From Verrucomicrobiales bacterium (GTDB lineage Bacteria; Verrucomicrobiota; Verrucomicrobiia; Verrucomicrobiales; DEV007): a stretch of DNA of 22,159 bases. Both the position numbers and the translations under genes were made by a program. This document shows, one piece after another, positions 13,975-21,644 of this stretch. The notes below the pieces were generated by a model. It was not told the DNA's origin, did not search any database, and worked only from the letters and a program-made list of their open reading frames with translations. Every line of letters begins with the position of its first letter. Position 1 is the first letter of the stretch. Location: the NCBI GenBank assembly GCA_013003335.1, contig JABDJT010000437.1:1-22159 (forward strand). The letters run 5' to 3'.

Positions 13975-15159
13975 ATGAAACGGGCGGTTTCGTGGTTTGC
14001 TGCCTCGATGAAACTGCCGCTCACCCTTTTTGCCTTCCTTCCCGTTTTCGCTATTGGCCAGCTGTCGGAAAAAGACTGGGGCAAACCGGCGGGCGAACAT
14101 CGCCTTCATCCGAAAGCCGAGTTCATGGCCGATCTGCCGATGGGCCCGTTCGCGATCCTGCCTGATGGAAATCTTGTCACGGTCGAAGATTCGGACAACG
14201 CGCAGCACGCGATGATTTCGAAGGACGATGGAAAAACCTGGGAAAAATTTCCCGTTTTCGCCGATCCGGAAAAGTTCCGGATCAGTTATGAACGCGCCCT
14301 CACCTGCACGCGGGAAGGTACCGTCATTGTTTCGTTCATGAATCTCGTCGAGCGATCCGGCTGGAATTGGCAGCCGGAGATTCACGATTCGCCGGAAGCT
14401 AATCTGCCGAATTACGTCGTCCGCTCAACCGACGGCGGCAAAACCTGGGAACCGCCGCAGAAGATGCACGACGACTGGACCGGTGCGATTCGCGACATGA
14501 TCCAACTGCGTGACGGCTCCGTCGTTTTCACCAGCCAAATGATGCTCCACAATCCCGGCCGGCACGCCGTGTTGACCTACGCATCACCGGATCAGGGCAA
14601 AACCTGGAAGCGCAGCAACATCATCGACCTGGGCGGAATCGGGCACCACGACGGCGCGATTGAAGCGAGCTTTGTTCAAAGAAAGGACGATTCCCTTTGG
14701 ATGCTGATGCGGACCAACTGGGGCAAGCTGTGGCAGGCGGATTCCGAGGACGGCGGCCTGAACTGGCGGCCGATTGGCCCGACGAATCTCGATGCCAGCT
14801 CGACCCCGCCAATTCTCGAACGGCTCGCCAGCGGCCGGTTGTTCCTGGCCTGGAACCGGTTTCATTGGGCTGAAACGGATGATTACCCGGCTGCCGGCGG
14901 CGACCAACAGTGGTCCGGGACGCGAACCTCCAACAACCGGCAGGAGCTTTCGATCGCCTTTTCCGACGACGACGGGAAAACCTGGTTGGAGCCGGTCGTC
15001 ATCGCCACGGTGAAACCGACCGACGATGGGAAGTATCCTCGAAAAGAGATTTCATACCCCTACGTTTTCGAGCGCCGTCCCGGCGAAATCTGGCTGACTG
15101 CCTGGCGCTTCGGCGGCTTTCGCGCCAGGCTGTTTGAAAAGGATTTCGTCGAAAACTAG
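13975..15159 (+). CDS. Secreted sialidase-like (BNR/Asp-box) protein
   Basis: A 394-aa exported protein with a hydrophobic leader (about 12-28) and five Asp-boxes: SKDDGKTW (82-89), STDGGKTW (151-158), SPDQGKTW (204-211), SEDGGLNW (257-264) and SDDDGKTW (330-337). Evenly spaced Asp-boxes show a six-bladed beta-propeller of the exo-alpha-sialidase superfamily. The GHHDGAIEASFVQRKDDSLWMLMRT stretch and the late region REISYPYVFE fit proteins annotated as sialidase family in PVC bacteria; many of these are not tested for neuraminidase activity. An ATG at 14008 gives a shorter, cleaner signal peptide and is an equally good start. It follows the small exported protein by 33 nt and converges on the symporter gene with 9 bp between stops. 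Confidence 0.85.
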   Translation: MKRAVSWFAASMKLPLTLFAFLPVFAIGQLSEKDWGKPAGEHRLHPKAEFMADLPMGPFAILPDGNLVTVEDSDNAQHAMISKDDGKTWEKFPVFADPEKFRISYERALTCTREGTVIVSFMNLVERSGWNWQPEIHDSPEANLPNYVVRSTDGGKTWEPPQKMHDDWTGAIRDMIQLRDGSVVFTSQMMLHNPGRHAVLTYASPDQGKTWKRSNIIDLGGIGHHDGAIEASFVQRKDDSLWMLMRTNWGKLWQADSEDGGLNWRPIGPTNLDASSTPPILERLASGRLFLAWNRFHWAETDDYPAAGGDQQWSGTRTSNNRQELSIAFSDDDGKTWLEPVVIATVKPTDDGKYPRKEISYPYVFERRPGEIWLTAWRFGGFRARLFEKDFVEN

Positions 15160-15168
15160 CGGGCGCGA

Positions 15169-16530
15169 TCACTTCAACGTCGCCCGCTCGGGGTAGAATT
15201 CCGTCTCGCCTTCCGAGCGCGCGATCACCATCGCGCCGCAGGAATCGGAAAAGATGTTCACGGCCGTTCGGCTCATGTCGAGCAGGCGGTCCACCGTTAA
15301 CAAAAGGCCGATGACCGCGCCGGATTGCTCGATCCCAATGTCAATATTGGTCATGATGATCAGGATCGCCACCAGGCTGGCGGACGGAACCCCGGCCACG
15401 CCGATACTGGTCAGGAGCGCAAGCGCGACCACCGTAAACTGCACGCCGAAATCGAGTTGAATTCCCAAAACCTGGGCGACAAACATGACCGCGACACATT
15501 CGTAGAGGGCCGTCCCATCCATATTCACCGTAGCCCCGAGCGGCAGGACAAAACTGGTCACGCGACCGGAAACACCAGCGTTCTGAGACAGGCCGCGCAT
15601 CGTGACGGGCAGGGTCGCCGAGCTGGAAGAGGTCGAGAAGGCCGTCAGCAGCGCATTCCGCATCGCGTAAAAATGGTGACGCGGATTGACCCCGGCGAGG
15701 AAGCGCAGGACCAGCGGCATCACGACCAGCAGGTGAATCAACAGCGCGGCAAGCACGACCAGAAAGTATTTCCCCAGGAGAAGGAAGACCGGAAAGCCGG
15801 CCTGCGACACGGCTTTCGCCACGAGCCCGAAAACGCCGATCGGCGCGAGAACCATGATCCAGTTCGTGATCAGCAGGGTCAGCTCATTCAGACTTCGAAA
15901 AAAGCCGAGCAGATTGTCGCGCGCATCCGCCCCGACGAAAATCAGCGCCATTGCCGTCAGGATCGCAACAAAGATCAACGCCAGCATCTTGTTGTTCGCG
16001 CCGAAGGCTTCAAAAACGTTCGTCGGCACCATTCGTTTGAACAAATCCGCCACCGGACCGAGCCCGGTCTTCTGGGCGGACTCTTTTCCGCCCACCTTGT
16101 CTTCGATCTTTTTCTCGTAGGCCTCCTTATTCGATTCAATCTGCTGCGCAATGGCCTGGTTTGGGTTCCCGTCAGCATCCAGGCCCGGCTTGATCCAGTT
16201 CACCAGCGAAAGCCCGATCAGGATCGCGATCAGGCTCGTGCACATGTAGTAAATTACGGTTTTCAGCCCCAAACGGCCGAAACCTTTCGTGTTTCCCAGC
16301 CCTGCGATGCCGACCACGATTGAGGTAAAAACCAACGGCACGATAATCATCTTCAACAGGTTGAGGAAAATCGTGCCGACGTAATCGAACAGGGAAACAG
16401 CCGTTTCCGCCCCCGGTGTGAACACCGTTTCGGGATTGCGGCTCGTGGTGCCGAAAATGTTGATCAGGCCGCCAACAAGCGTCGCAAGAACGAGGGAAAG
16501 AAGGATCCACTGCCACGGTTTCAATTTCAT
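15169..16530 (-). CDS. Dicarboxylate/amino-acid:cation symporter (DAACS, GltP/DctA type)
   Basis: A 453-aa inner-membrane transporter coupling uptake of glutamate, aspartate or C4-dicarboxylates to Na+ or H+. The N terminus carries TM segments including a YVGTIFLNLLKMIIVPLVF stretch; a charged loop with KEAYEKKIEDKVGGKESAQ follows. The re-entrant loop HP1 contains the serine-rich STSSSSATLPVTM, TM7 has NMDGTALYE, HP2 has GVAGVPSASL and TM8 DRLLDMSRTAVNIFSDSCG. These are the substrate- and sodium-binding signatures of the family. The ATG at 16530 is chosen because MKLKPWQW begins TM1; an upstream extension is unlikely. It converges on the sialidase gene and is divergent from the glycoside-hydrolase-like gene. 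Confidence 0.94.
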   Translation of the reverse strand: MKLKPWQWILLSLVLATLVGGLINIFGTTSRNPETVFTPGAETAVSLFDYVGTIFLNLLKMIIVPLVFTSIVVGIAGLGNTKGFGRLGLKTVIYYMCTSLIAILIGLSLVNWIKPGLDADGNPNQAIAQQIESNKEAYEKKIEDKVGGKESAQKTGLGPVADLFKRMVPTNVFEAFGANNKMLALIFVAILTAMALIFVGADARDNLLGFFRSLNELTLLITNWIMVLAPIGVFGLVAKAVSQAGFPVFLLLGKYFLVVLAALLIHLLVVMPLVLRFLAGVNPRHHFYAMRNALLTAFSTSSSSATLPVTMRGLSQNAGVSGRVTSFVLPLGATVNMDGTALYECVAVMFVAQVLGIQLDFGVQFTVVALALLTSIGVAGVPSASLVAILIIMTNIDIGIEQSGAVIGLLLTVDRLLDMSRTAVNIFSDSCGAMVIARSEGETEFYPERATLK

Positions 16531-16620
16531 GGCGCCGAGGCTACACGACACCTGCAACCGGCGTCAACGTTTGCCGATCTGCGCCTGTTGCGCCCAACCG
16601 GTCACCGGTCGAAAATCGAA

Positions 16621-16655
16621 TCAACAGGGTCTGTTTGGCGAACCAACCCTGTTGA
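16621..16655 (+). repeat. Hairpin repeat copy 4 (15-5-15)
   Basis: TCAACAGGGT (16621-16630) pairs perfectly with ACCCTGTTGA (16646-16655), with GTT/AAC (16633-16635/16641-16643) pairing inside two mismatches. The loop is TGGCG and the 3' flank CTCGTTTTCC. It lies between divergent genes and ends 14 nt before the next ATG, so it would be in the leader of that gene. Confidence 0.85.
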
Positions 16656-16669
16656 CTCGTTTTCCTGTT

Positions 16670-18517
16670 ATGAAACTCCCGGTCTTTCTCTTCTGCTTTT
16701 TTCTCCCGCTCGCGCTGATCTCGAAAGATCCCCCGCCCCGCTCGCTGTTGGTCACGCGATCAATGGCTCACGAAAACCTCGTGCCGTTCCTGGAAGAGGC
16801 GCGGCCGGACATCGTTCAGATCGGGCAATACGGCGCGATGTTTCACGGCTACGCGGATGATCCAAAATCAAAAGGCACACCCATGCAGCTGCCCCTCACA
16901 GGCGAGCGCGAGGTATTGAATTTTCAGCGGGAATTAAATGAGAAAATTCACGACCTTGGCCTGAAGGTCGTCGGACATTTCCGGTTGGTGAAAGCTTACG
17001 GAAATGTCGCGGAGGGCACTGGATTCGTGGACTACTACAACAACCGCTGGCCCGAAGATCTGCTCGGACCGAAGCCCCATAGGGATTTGATGGAACTGCT
17101 GCAGCGCGATGGTGAAGGAAATCCGGTCGGGGTGAGCCGCTACAAGCAGACGCAGGTCGCCTTCTGCCTGTCCAGCCCGCACGCCCGGAAGATGTTCAAG
17201 CAGATGCTGAAAGTGGCAATCGATCACGGCGTGGACGGCGTCATCACGACCTACAATTACCACCTTGAGTGCTCCTGCTCACACTGCCAATCCGGGTTTC
17301 GGGAGTGGTTGAAAACGGATGCGAAATTTGATGAAGCAAAACTGGCGAAGGTCGATTTCAAAAATATCCCGGCCCGGATTTCCGGTTACCCGGACCCCGA
17401 TGGGTCGGCGGATATTGACTACCTGGCGATGCAGTGGGCGGCGGAAAATTTCAAACGCAACTTCGATGAAATTTTTCTCGAATACGGTCGCAGTTTGAAG
17501 CCGGATCTGATGGTGGCGCAATGGAATCACATTGGCCACGTCGGAGCCGGCGAGGAGCGGGCCTTCCTGCCACTGGAGATGTGGGGGCGCGGCGAGGATT
17601 ATTTATGGGAGTCCGGCGGTGCGAGTTTTGTCGGGAAAAACCTCAGCCTCGAAGAACGGAAAGCCGGTGATGCGTGGCTGAGTTGCCTCGTCCTGCGGGA
17701 ACTCGGTGGCGGAAAACCGTTCGTGATGGGAAAATACGACGGAATCCGCATGGCGGCGAGTATGGCCGAAGGATACGCTACGGGCGGACTCGGAATGGGT
17801 CGCTACATGCGGTTCGAGGACCCGAATGGTTTCGCGACGCTTTCCCGCTACATCCGGTTTCGGCACGAACACGAGCGCTTGTTCGATACCTCTGACTCCG
17901 CCGCCAAAATCGCGTTGATCATGCCTCGACAATCCGCCATCGCGGGGGATCCGGGACCACAGGACCGCTTCCGGGAAATGGGGCAATCGCTTCTCGAGAA
18001 GCAAATCCTGTTCGACGTGCTGGCCGATGAAAACATCGAAGCGAAGCGGCTCGACCGGTATGAAATCGTGATCCTGCCGAAGGGCTCACGCCTCAGCGAT
18101 GCGCAGGAAGCCGCACTGGCGACCGCTTCTGCTGATGTCATCGCTGAGCCGAACGGAAAGCTGATGGCACAGGCCAATCCATTTCAGCTGCACGATGCTC
18201 CGTGGACTGTTCGAACCTCGGCTTTTCGGTCGGGTAAAAGTCGGTTTTTGCACATCGTGAATTACAACCGGAACGAGGGTGAAACCCGCGAGGAAAAAGG
18301 AAACAGGCCCGGCAACGAACGCCCGATACCGGTCACCGGGCTGCAGGTCTCTGTCTCCCGGGACGGCCAGAAACCACCGAAAGCCGTAATCTTCCACAGC
18401 CCCGAAATCGAAAAACCGCTCTCGATGTTTTACAGCATCGGCGACAACGGGGAATTGAAATTCGGCGTGCCGGACATCGAGGTATACGGCATAATCGAAG
18501 TCGTGGAGGACGAGTGA
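16670..18517 (+). CDS. Secreted glycoside-hydrolase-like TIM-barrel protein
   Basis: A 615-aa exported protein: signal peptide (about 1-18, LPVFLFCFFLPLALIS), then a predicted TIM barrel of the GH-A/beta-galactosidase-like hypothetical glycosidase group. Evidence: PDIVQIGQYGAMFHGYA, LKVVGHFRLVKAYGN, a GVDGVITTYNYHLECSCSHC strand with a C-x-C-x2-C cluster before FREWL, a DIDYLAMQWAAENFKRNF helix, and PDLMVAQWNHIGHVG. The Cys-cluster plus FREWL layout recurs in glycosidase-like barrels of PVC and Bacteroidota. After about residue 400 comes a smaller alpha/beta domain (KIALIMPRQS, YEIVILPKGSRL) like the flavodoxin-like trimerisation domain, then a beta-sandwich tail. The ATG at 16670 follows hairpin repeat copy 4 and begins the signal peptide. 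Catalytic acids cannot be assigned; substrate unknown. Confidence 0.72.
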   Translation: MKLPVFLFCFFLPLALISKDPPPRSLLVTRSMAHENLVPFLEEARPDIVQIGQYGAMFHGYADDPKSKGTPMQLPLTGEREVLNFQRELNEKIHDLGLKVVGHFRLVKAYGNVAEGTGFVDYYNNRWPEDLLGPKPHRDLMELLQRDGEGNPVGVSRYKQTQVAFCLSSPHARKMFKQMLKVAIDHGVDGVITTYNYHLECSCSHCQSGFREWLKTDAKFDEAKLAKVDFKNIPARISGYPDPDGSADIDYLAMQWAAENFKRNFDEIFLEYGRSLKPDLMVAQWNHIGHVGAGEERAFLPLEMWGRGEDYLWESGGASFVGKNLSLEERKAGDAWLSCLVLRELGGGKPFVMGKYDGIRMAASMAEGYATGGLGMGRYMRFEDPNGFATLSRYIRFRHEHERLFDTSDSAAKIALIMPRQSAIAGDPGPQDRFREMGQSLLEKQILFDVLADENIEAKRLDRYEIVILPKGSRLSDAQEAALATASADVIAEPNGKLMAQANPFQLHDAPWTVRTSAFRSGKSRFLHIVNYNRNEGETREEKGNRPGNERPIPVTGLQVSVSRDGQKPPKAVIFHSPEIEKPLSMFYSIGDNGELKFGVPDIEVYGIIEVVEDE

Positions 18518-18529
18518 AATCGTCCGGTT

Positions 18530-19645
18530 TTATTTTCCGAACAGGATGCAAATCGGAGCCGGCACATTGATGATCGCGCCGCGCTGGTAGGTCAGCTTCC
18601 CGGTATCCGGATCGATCTTGTGGGCGGCAATCGTGCCGGAATCGGCTCCGGCCGCGAGCAGCCAGGTGCCGGTCGGATCAAGATTGATGTTGCGCGGAAA
18701 CGCGCCCCGAATGGGCTGAACCTGGACCACTTCAAGTTTCCCGGTTGCCGGATCAGCCTTGTAAACGGACACGGTATCGTGCCCTCGATTTGAAGAATAC
18801 ACGAAGTTTCCGGAGGGATGCACGAGGATCTCAGCGGCGGAATTGAAGGACTCGGCCGCTTTCGTTTTTTCGCTGATCGCCGGTGTCGTGCTGAGCCGCT
18901 CGGCGGTGCCTTTTGCCGGATCCCAGGCGAAAGTCGTGACCGACAGGCTGAGTTCGTTGAGCAGGTAGATGAATTTTCCGTCGACCGAAAATCTCATATG
19001 CCGGGGGCCGCCTCCCGGGACGGATTGTGCGACACCGTGCTTCGAGATAGCGGGTTTATCGGTGTCGACCTTGTAAATCACGATTTGGTCGAGACCGAGA
19101 TCGGGAACGAACGCGTATTTTCCGTCCGGCGAAAATCCACACCAGTGCGGGTGTGGTGACTCCTGCCGTTTCGGCACAACGCCCGATCCGCCTTCGTGCT
19201 CGTGAACGGTCGGTTCGCCCAGTTTTCCATCACCATCGAGTGGAAAAAGAGCCGTGGAACCCCCGCCGTATTGCGCCGTGAGGAGAAATTTTCCGCTCGA
19301 ATGCACGGCGATGTGGGCTCCGCCACCATCCGGATTCAGCATCTCGCAGCATTTTTCCAAATCGCCATTGTCGAGGATCTTGTAACCGGCCACACCGGCC
19401 CCTCCCTCAAGTCGGGCCACAGCGTAGAGTTTGTCGCCGTCCGGGTGGAGAGCCAGGAAACCGGGTGAACCGATCCTGGCAGTCAGTTTCGCCGGCGTGA
19501 ACTTCCCGTTGTCCGGATTGAATGTTGCCTGGTAAATCCCCTCGGCTCCCCTTCCGCCAGTCCCGAAGTAAACTTGTTTCGGCTCCGCGTGAAGATTGAA
19601 AGCCAGAAGGAAAAAGACAGAGAATGCGAGAGCAGAAAATTTCAT
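18530..19645 (-). CDS. Secreted lactonase-family seven-bladed beta-propeller protein
   Basis: A 371-aa protein of the lactonase family that includes 6-phosphogluconolactonase (E. coli YbhE/Pgl), which opens a sugar lactone. Here a signal peptide (about 1-20, ending LHAE) sends it outside the cytoplasm, so a role in the pentose phosphate pathway is unlikely; an extracytoplasmic lactone or a structural role is more plausible. Family segments: GGGAHIAVHSSGKFLLTAQY, HPHWCGFSPDGKYAFVPDLG, GGGPRHMRFSVDGKFIYLLN, HPSGNFVYSSNRGHDTVSVY and PRNINLDPTGTWLLAAGADS. The order and number of blades look complete. The ATG at 19645 begins the signal peptide and is abutted by a 10-bp hairpin with no space. It is downstream of the PQQ-like gene and convergent with the glycosidase-like gene (12 bp between stops). 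Confidence 0.92.
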   Translation of the reverse strand: MKFSALAFSVFFLLAFNLHAEPKQVYFGTGGRGAEGIYQATFNPDNGKFTPAKLTARIGSPGFLALHPDGDKLYAVARLEGGAGVAGYKILDNGDLEKCCEMLNPDGGGAHIAVHSSGKFLLTAQYGGGSTALFPLDGDGKLGEPTVHEHEGGSGVVPKRQESPHPHWCGFSPDGKYAFVPDLGLDQIVIYKVDTDKPAISKHGVAQSVPGGGPRHMRFSVDGKFIYLLNELSLSVTTFAWDPAKGTAERLSTTPAISEKTKAAESFNSAAEILVHPSGNFVYSSNRGHDTVSVYKADPATGKLEVVQVQPIRGAFPRNINLDPTGTWLLAAGADSGTIAAHKIDPDTGKLTYQRGAIINVPAPICILFGK

Positions 19646-19673
19646 GGCGGAAATCCTAGCACAGATTCCCGCC
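19646..19673 (-). promoter_or_regulatory. Hairpin ending exactly at the lactonase start codon
   Basis: Bases 19646-19655 and 19664-19673 form a 10-bp stem on the minus strand (one G-U pair) with an 8-nt loop. The 3' base of the stem is immediately followed by the ATG. It lies in the 59-nt gap after the PQQ-like gene. No T-run follows, so it is not a standard terminator; a translational role is possible. Confidence 0.5.
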
Positions 19674-19704
19674 AAAATTGAAAGCCGGATTTGGGTGATG
19701 CCGG

Positions 19705-20949
19705 TTATTTCCACGAATACGCAGTCAACGATCTCAGGCCACGCACCAGCAGTACATCGCCCGATATTCCGATATGAGCCCAGGTCGACTGGTCGGACAC
19801 CATCCCGCGATCGAGAATCTCGAACTTTTCCGGATTGGCATCGAACAGAATCAGCTCACCGGTCTGATCCAGTGCGAGTATCCGGTTGTCCTTGCGGATC
19901 ATCGACCAGTATTGCCCGAATTTTTCTTCGCTCTTCCACTTCACCGTTCCATCTTCAACTGCGATGCAATGCAGATGCTGGTCCCGTCCCGGCAGGTAAA
20001 TGTGATCGTCGATCACGAGCGGGGAAGCCATGTAGCCTTCCAGTGTCGGGATGGCCCAGGCCTGCTCCACCGTCTGACCGGCGTCGGTTTTCTTCACCTC
20101 ATACAGGAACGATCCGCCGCCATAGCTGGCGGTGAAGATTCGGTTTCCAATGACCGTGGGCGTGAGAATATTCATGCCTCGAAAAGCTTTCACGGCGATT
20201 GACCAAATGGCGTCACCGGTTTCCGGATTCAGTCCAGCGAGAGTCGTCCGGGTTTGAACCACCAGTTGCTTCTCTCCGTGAATGGTGGCCAGCACCGGTG
20301 ACGAAAAGGCACTTTCAAACATCGCCTGCCGGTTTTCCATGACCCGCCAGAGTTCATCGCCCGTTTCGGCATCGAGCTTTGTGACCGCGCAGCCGGCCTG
20401 GATGTAGATTCCGCCGTCGGCGACGAGAGGAGAGGAAACATAACCGAAAGTCGGCACCTTCGTTCCATGCCGTTCCTTGAAATCGACCCTCCATGCTTCG
20501 TCGCCGGTCTCCGCGTTCAGTTTGACCAGTTCATCACGGATTCCGCCAAAGTAGACAAACCCGCCCGCAAGGGACGGGGTGCACCGAACCCAACTCCCGT
20601 TCTTCGCCGCGAAGAATGGCACTTTCATCGAAGCGGCCCACTCGCGTGACCAGATTTCGTCCCCGGTAAGAACGTTGAAGGCCCGGGCCACCTCCTCTTT
20701 TTTCTGCCGTGTCGAGAAAGTAAATACCCGCCCGTCTTTCGAGACCGGACTGGAATAGCCTTCGGCCAACTCAACCGACCACAATTTCTTCAAATTCTTT
20801 TCCGACAATGAATTCGGAAAAGCACTCTCCCGGTTCACGGAACCATCGCGGGATTCACCCCGCCACTGCGGCCAGTCCGAGGCCCCCGATTGATTGAGTC
20901 CGGAAAAAGAAAAAAGAATGATGGCGGCAGAAAAGAACGAAGACCTCAT
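19705..20949 (-). CDS. Secreted PQQ-like beta-propeller repeat protein
   Basis: A 414-aa exported protein with a signal peptide (about 1-23, ending SGAS) followed at once by DWPQWRG (25-31), the opening found in PQQ-like propeller proteins common in Planctomycetes and Verrucomicrobia. Tryptophan-docking repeat motifs recur: LTGDEIWSREW, LNAETGDEAWRV, LDAETGDELWRV, LNPETGDAIWSI and VEDGTVKWKSE, one per blade. No catalytic residues of quinoprotein alcohol dehydrogenases are obvious, so a binding or scaffold role (BamB-like) is as likely as an oxidoreductase. The ATG at 20949 is chosen for its signal peptide; the frame remains open upstream without family features. It sits between the small secreted protein (47-nt gap) and the lactonase (59-nt gap) on the same strand, suggesting one transcript. 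Confidence 0.9.
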   Translation of the reverse strand: MRSSFFSAAIILFSFSGLNQSGASDWPQWRGESRDGSVNRESAFPNSLSEKNLKKLWSVELAEGYSSPVSKDGRVFTFSTRQKKEEVARAFNVLTGDEIWSREWAASMKVPFFAAKNGSWVRCTPSLAGGFVYFGGIRDELVKLNAETGDEAWRVDFKERHGTKVPTFGYVSSPLVADGGIYIQAGCAVTKLDAETGDELWRVMENRQAMFESAFSSPVLATIHGEKQLVVQTRTTLAGLNPETGDAIWSIAVKAFRGMNILTPTVIGNRIFTASYGGGSFLYEVKKTDAGQTVEQAWAIPTLEGYMASPLVIDDHIYLPGRDQHLHCIAVEDGTVKWKSEEKFGQYWSMIRKDNRILALDQTGELILFDANPEKFEILDRGMVSDQSTWAHIGISGDVLLVRGLRSLTAYSWK

Positions 20950-20996
20950 GCGCCAGTATACGGCCCCGGATCCGAATCGGGTGACCGCAAACGGTT

Positions 20997-21575
20997 TTAT
21001 TTCCAAGCGCTCGACGCCCGTTTCAGTTTCCAGACATCGCCGGTCCTGTTGATCTCCCGCTGCGTCACTTCGTCTTTTCCGCTCAGCGTCCAAAGCAAAT
21101 ACTTCTCACCCTTTCCGTTCAGTATCTCGATCTTCCCGTCACCCGCAGGGATCCAGGTGAAACCGTCCCACCAGAGGTCACGCTCATTTTTCATCCATTC
21201 CTTGCCGTTTTTCCAAAGCTCAACGCTTCCGTCGTCGCGAACAATTCGCCGGTAGGTATTGCCGCTCTGCTTGTATTCCCATTGCCCGACGAACGGAGAC
21301 TCCGGCTGCCCCGCATTCCCATTCCGCAGCCGCTTGAGTTCCTGGCGGACTTTGACTGCCGTATCAAGGTCGTTATCGAACGTGGACCGCTTCAGGAGCG
21401 TTTCCAAATTGTGCTTGTAGCGTTTTTTGACCGGATCAAGCGCCTCTTCGACTTCAACCCGGTATTCCGCTTTCAATTTCTCCAGATCTTTCGCGTAGCG
21501 CTTGTCGCCATCCTGAGCCGGAGTGGAGACAGCCGCAACGACCCAGAGAACAGTGGAAAATACGATCCGCTTCAT
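20997..21575 (-). CDS. Small secreted coiled-coil/beta protein (PVC type)
   Basis: A 192-aa exported protein: signal peptide (about 1-21, ending TPAQ), a charged helical region at 24-85 containing DNDLDTAVKVRQELKRLR, and a beta-rich C-terminal half starting PFVGQWEYKQSGNTYRR and continuing RDDGSVELWKNGKEW and KIEILNGKGEKYLLW. The helical segment resembles a 'GDLDAALAVRxEIxRL' pattern I recall from many secreted proteins of Planctomycetes and Verrucomicrobia, where a lipocalin-like domain follows. Function is unknown. The ATG at 21575 begins the signal peptide; it has no Shine-Dalgarno sequence, and a perfect 13-bp inverted repeat ends exactly at it. It precedes the PQQ-like gene on the same strand and follows the fasciclin gene by 69 nt. 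Confidence 0.78.
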   Translation of the reverse strand: MKRIVFSTVLWVVAAVSTPAQDGDKRYAKDLEKLKAEYRVEVEEALDPVKKRYKHNLETLLKRSTFDNDLDTAVKVRQELKRLRNGNAGQPESPFVGQWEYKQSGNTYRRIVRDDGSVELWKNGKEWMKNERDLWWDGFTWIPAGDGKIEILNGKGEKYLLWTLSGKDEVTQREINRTGDVWKLKRASSAWK

Positions 21576-21620
21576 GATTTTGAATTGTAGACAAAGCCCC
21601 GCTTCGCACAATTCAAAATC
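21576..21620 (-). promoter_or_regulatory. Perfect 13-bp inverted repeat abutting a start codon
   Basis: GATTTTGAATTGT (21576-21588) and ACAATTCAAAATC (21608-21620) are perfect reverse complements with a 19-nt spacer that can itself form a 4-bp hairpin. On the minus strand the second arm ends directly at the ATG at 21575. It is AT-rich and lacks a T-run, so it is not a typical terminator. It could be a protein-binding operator or an RNA hairpin that controls access to the start. Confidence 0.65.
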
Positions 21621-21644
21621 CCTCGCCTGGCGGTAAGAACTCGA

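Noticed and set aside
15325..16323. Long open frame (332 codons) antisense to the symporter
   Set aside because: Its Arg/His/Gln-rich composition is that of a shadow of a membrane-protein gene.
13975..16530. Sialidase-like gene plus symporter considered as a sialic-acid uptake operon
   Set aside because: The genes are convergent and the transporter carries DAACS signatures for dicarboxylates/amino acids, not sialic-acid transporter features; no nan genes are present.
16593..16612. Two close ACCGGT palindromes considered as an operator
   Set aside because: ACCGGT is a common short palindrome in this GC-rich DNA and nothing else supports a site.
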